Source: Lachnoclostridium sp. UBA1241 (GTDB lineage Bacteria; Bacillota; Clostridia; Lachnospirales; Lachnospiraceae). Taken from it: a DNA stretch of 45,519 nt. Both the position numbers and the translations under genes were made by a program. Below, piece by piece: positions 42,812-45,519 of the stretch. Under the pieces are notes generated by a model. It was given only the letters and a program-made list of their open reading frames with translations. It searched no databases and was not told the origin of the DNA. The stretch is taken from assembly GCA_002308955.1 (NCBI GenBank), contig DBWJ01000107.1, positions 1-45,519 of the forward strand, read 5' to 3'. Position 1 is the stretch's first letter, and the number at the start of each line of letters is the position of its first letter.

Positions 42812-44350
42812 CTACCCCTCGATTTTCAGTATTCCCGCAATCTTTCCGAACAGTTCTTCCGCGCCGACCACAATAAGCGCAAGCTCTTCCCGCACACGTG
42901 TTACGCCCTGATAAAACAGGTTCGGATAAAGGAAATCCGGGTCCGGGTACGGAATGCCGTGAAGGTATCCCTCCTCGTCATAATAGAAGGAGGAATCAAG
43001 AAGCATCACGACCTTATCAAATTCCTGCCCGATTACGTGCGGCGCGTCGAAATCTTCTTCGTAAGCGGCGTACGGGCTTTCCTCATACGCGGACTTCGAA
43101 TAATTGATGAACACATAACCTCTGGCGCGGTAGTATTCGAGCATGTACTGCGCCTCCTGCGTGGTATTGGCATAATTCAGCGCGACATTCGAATAATCCA
43201 TCGGCGTCTCCGGCCGGAAATTCAGGTTCTTCACGCTTGCGATGAACGAGCTCAGTTCCTTGTTGATCCGGAATTTTTCGGAGAGCACGTATTCCGCGTC
43301 GGGCGGAAGTTCACGGATGCGTCCCACAATATCGTTCTGCCGCTCTTTGCTTGTAAGAATCTGCTCCGGATCCGAGGAGAAGATGCAAATCTGACCGTTC
43401 TTCCGGACAGCCTCGCAGATTATGTCAAACCACTCCGGCTTAATACGATGGACCTCATCCACAAGGATGTAATTGTATTGCTCCAAACGGACGGAATCCC
43501 TGCCGGGAACTTCCTTCCCTTCCCCGACCTTAACGGCCAGCTCGCGGGCTTCAGTGATATCAAGCTGCCCCACTTCCTCGCGGATCTCCACCTGTCCGGG
43601 GTAAAGCTTACCGCAATGTACGATTAAAGTGTTGCCGGCTTTCGCGAGCGACTTAGCAATGTCATAAAGGAGCAGAGTCTTGCCGGTTCCGGGCTTGCCG
43701 GTCAGGTGAAAGAAGGCACAGCCAAGCGCCGCGTCGATGTCATTCAGAATCGACTTCTTAATCTGCCACTGGGCCTGCGTCAGGAAATACTCTCCCTGTA
43801 TGAAGCGAGCAGGCGTGTTGAACGGCGAAACCAGATAATCGGACGCGCGGAACAGGTTGTCGATTGTGCTCTCATAACCGTCCTCAAACATGCGGACCGC
43901 CTTGGCCACTTCGTCAAATCCCACTTCGCTGAGTTCATCGTAAAGCGTCAATTTGTAGCATTTCATCGTGTTGGTCACGACCGTATACAGAAGGAGACGC
44001 TTGCCGAGGTGTCCGAGATAATAACGGTTCTTGCGGAGCTGCTCCGCAATCTGCTCTTCGGGTACCGCGGTCGACTTCAGCTCGATATTAAGGCAGATGC
44101 GACCGGACAGCTTAAGGAGGTCGAATTCCTTGCCGATATGCGGAATGTGGAACGAGTAGAAGAACCCGTCCATCTCCGCCACCGAAACCTCGTGCTTCAT
44201 CAGCTCGTCCGCAAGCAGACGCAGAGACTCAATCTCGTGATCCTGCGTGCGCTTCGGCTCCCGGTAACGCGAGGTATGCCGCTCCAGTATGTTGAAAGCC
44301 TCCCGTTCATGGATGCGGGAAAGCATATAGATGTTAATTGCCTGCGTCAT
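42812..44350 (-). CDS. Nuclease-helicase fusion (PD-(D/E)XK + SF1/DUF2075-like ATPase)
   Basis: 512 residues. The N-terminal ~130 residues have a restriction-like core: KEFDLLKLSGRICLNIELKS (Asp77, Glu90-x-Lys92) followed by QIAEQLRKNRYYL, as in NERD-type nucleases. An SF1-type ATPase follows with Walker A GKPGTGKT (218-225), Walker B YILVDE (294-299), then IFSSDPEQIL and EKFRINKEL. Near the end are VIGQEFDKVVMLLD and YQGVTRVREELALIVV. It could act in DNA repair or phage defence; I cannot assign a named system. It lies 37 bp after a HAD phosphatase gene and 24 bp before two surface-protein genes. Confidence 0.75.
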   Translation of the reverse strand: MTQAINIYMLSRIHEREAFNILERHTSRYREPKRTQDHEIESLRLLADELMKHEVSVAEMDGFFYSFHIPHIGKEFDLLKLSGRICLNIELKSTAVPEEQIAEQLRKNRYYLGHLGKRLLLYTVVTNTMKCYKLTLYDELSEVGFDEVAKAVRMFEDGYESTIDNLFRASDYLVSPFNTPARFIQGEYFLTQAQWQIKKSILNDIDAALGCAFFHLTGKPGTGKTLLLYDIAKSLAKAGNTLIVHCGKLYPGQVEIREEVGQLDITEARELAVKVGEGKEVPGRDSVRLEQYNYILVDEVHRIKPEWFDIICEAVRKNGQICIFSSDPEQILTSKERQNDIVGRIRELPPDAEYVLSEKFRINKELSSFIASVKNLNFRPETPMDYSNVALNYANTTQEAQYMLEYYRARGYVFINYSKSAYEESPYAAYEEDFDAPHVIGQEFDKVVMLLDSSFYYDEEGYLHGIPYPDPDFLYPNLFYQGVTRVREELALIVVGAEELFGKIAGILKIEG

Positions 44351-44387
44351 ATGTCCCCCGGGCGGATTTCCGCCGGTATGTCTTACT

Positions 44388-45266
44388 CTAACCCTTCGCC
44401 TTCTCCCCGAGAATCATCTGCTCGGTTTTGCTGTCCTCGCGGGCGGCGATTTCGTTAATGATCTTCTGCATAAAATGCCACAGCTCCGCTCCTTCGGTGT
44501 AATCCGCGGCAGCGAAATAACTGAGCCGTCCGTCCTTGAAAAGCCGGTGCACGTTGTCCGTTTTCTTCTTCACCGGATCATAAACGCCTACGGAATACCC
44601 GCCGCGGCTCTTCACAAGCCGCATGCACGGAATGTCGGTGGCGCTGTCGCCGATGTAAACGATGTTCTCATACGGAATATGCAGCGCATCCTCGCTCATG
44701 CTGTCGTTGACGCGTTCGTCGTATTCTTCGAAGATGCCCTTCGCAATCCGGAATATATACTGCGTCTTGTTCGTATAGTTGATTGCCTGCGCGGGCCATT
44801 CGGCGACACCGTCCGGCGAATACAGATACGACGACGCGTAGATCCGGCTGAACTTGTCGGCAATGGCACTGCCCTCAATGATTTCCTTGAGTCCGGAGGA
44901 TATGATATAGTGCTCTACCGCAATATTCTTCTGTGCGGCATATGCGTTCACCATATCAAACCATTCCTTGACGCCTTCGTACAAGGGAACGCTCTTCCCG
45001 GCCTCACGGAAATACTCCCGCTTGATTGACCGTCGCTTCGCTTTCGAAAGGGTCAGCAGCTGAAACATCCAGGCAAGATTCTTCTCCATCGAATTCTCCC
45101 TCGCGAGAACGTCGGCTTCCTTCCAGAAAGTCGCCTTGTCCATCTCTAAGGACGGTATCAGCGTAAAGGTCTGCATATCGTCCGGAGAAAGCGTTTTGTC
45201 AAAATCATAACAGATTGCCATGCGGCGCACACGCCCTCTGATTTTCTCTTCCGTAGCCTGATCCAT
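44388..45266 (-). CDS. HAD-superfamily phosphatase
   Basis: 292 residues from MDQATEEKIRGRV. The nucleophile motif I is CYDFDKTLSPD (Asp21, Asp23), with YIISSG for motif II and GDSATDIPCM for motif IV. The insert between them suggests a PSP-like C1-capped phosphatase of unknown substrate. AAAGGAA lies 5 nt before the ATG at 45266. It is the first gene of the operon with the nuclease-helicase and BIG2 genes. Confidence 0.85.
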   Translation of the reverse strand: MDQATEEKIRGRVRRMAICYDFDKTLSPDDMQTFTLIPSLEMDKATFWKEADVLARENSMEKNLAWMFQLLTLSKAKRRSIKREYFREAGKSVPLYEGVKEWFDMVNAYAAQKNIAVEHYIISSGLKEIIEGSAIADKFSRIYASSYLYSPDGVAEWPAQAINYTNKTQYIFRIAKGIFEEYDERVNDSMSEDALHIPYENIVYIGDSATDIPCMRLVKSRGGYSVGVYDPVKKKTDNVHRLFKDGRLSYFAAADYTEGAELWHFMQKIINEIAAREDSKTEQMILGEKAKG

Positions 45267-45311
45267 GGATGTTCCTTTCCGGCCATAAGGTCCTATTAGC
45301 CCATTTAGAGA

Positions 45312-45340
45312 ATTATACCATAATCCGTGCGGTTTCGCAA
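45312..45340 (-). promoter_or_regulatory. Promoter of the HAD/nuclease-helicase/BIG2 operon
   Basis: TTGCGA (plus 45335-45340), a 17-bp spacer and consensus TATAAT (plus 45312-45317) on the minus strand, about 46 bp before the HAD start. Confidence 0.85.
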
Positions 45341-45387
45341 TGATTCTCTCCGCTCCGCCGAGAAAATCATTTCCCGCTCCGCCGAAC

Positions 45388-45420
45388 AAAAAAATCCTGC
45401 AGAACTCTGTCTGCAGGATT
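45388..45420 (-). terminator. Terminator of the gene entering from the right
   Basis: A perfect 11-bp stem AATCCTGCAGA / TCTGCAGGATT with a 6-nt loop and seven T on the minus strand. Confidence 0.92.
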
Positions 45421-45489
45421 TACAAAAATCAGATTTCAAATGCATCTGCCGATCAAAGTCGACGATGACAAATAAATACGGTGTGCCGA

Positions 45490-45519
45490 TCAGAACCGGT
45501 GGCCGCCGCCGTGGCTGTG
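45490..45519 (-). CDS. C-terminal end of a His/Gly-rich protein (cut by window edge)
   Basis: The reverse strand ends HSHGGGHRF-stop with the TGA at 45490-45492, about 70 bp before a strong terminator. Such tails occur in TPM-domain and related surface proteins, but nine residues are too few to name it. Confidence 0.4.
   Translation of the reverse strand, partial: HSHGGGHRF

Overview
The window looks like chromosomal DNA from a Gram-positive anaerobe of the Clostridia, most likely Lachnospiraceae. This is an inference from the gene families, the Bacillus/Clostridium-type LexA box, strong SD-led starts with occasional TTG/GTG, and balanced G+C. Nearly every gene lies on the minus strand; only the dCMP deaminase near the left end is on plus. 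No tRNA, rRNA, phage, IS or CRISPR-Cas gene was recognised. Most genes are housekeeping or transport genes in compact operons with well-formed promoters and terminators.

Reading right to left along the minus strand: a His/Gly-rich gene tail and its terminator at the right edge (45.4-45.5 kb). Next a promoter-led operon of a HAD phosphatase, a nuclease-helicase fusion and two paralogous Ig-like (BIG2) surface proteins (45.3-39.2 kb). Then typA, an esterase, dapA-dapB, a GldAFG/DUF4340 ABC system, a small membrane protein, an M29-like aminopeptidase with a long N-terminal extension, and purE-purM-purN-purD (27.2-23.5 kb). After the purD terminator comes repeat array B (23.07-23.40 kb), a PD-(D/E)XK nuclease-like gene, a hypothetical gene, rluF, ligA, metA and a thioesterase.

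Further left, a probable Mn-type (yybP-ykoY) riboswitch heads an ABC ATPase/FtsX permease pair (16.9-13.6 kb), which ends in a nested inverted-repeat element carrying two terminators. Then come an operon of a hypothetical protein, two GNAT acetyltransferases and a membrane protein, repeat array A (10.13-10.43 kb), a YitT-family protein, and an eight-gene run (9.01-1.32 kb) headed by a promoter with an embedded LexA box. That run contains a small unknown protein, a GH36 alpha-galactosidase, a SPOUT methyltransferase, a three-gene ABC-2 exporter, a degenerate CPBP protein and a YjdF-like protein. The start of glyA is at the left edge.

The most unusual content is the pair of intergenic arrays. 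Array A has six units, TGACT...AGTCA, starting exactly every 53 bp. Array B has five pairs of GCATGC sites 30 bp apart, repeating every ~73 bp. They share no sequence but have the same design: paired dyad ends around variable interiors, at near-integral helical periods. I could not match either to a known element.
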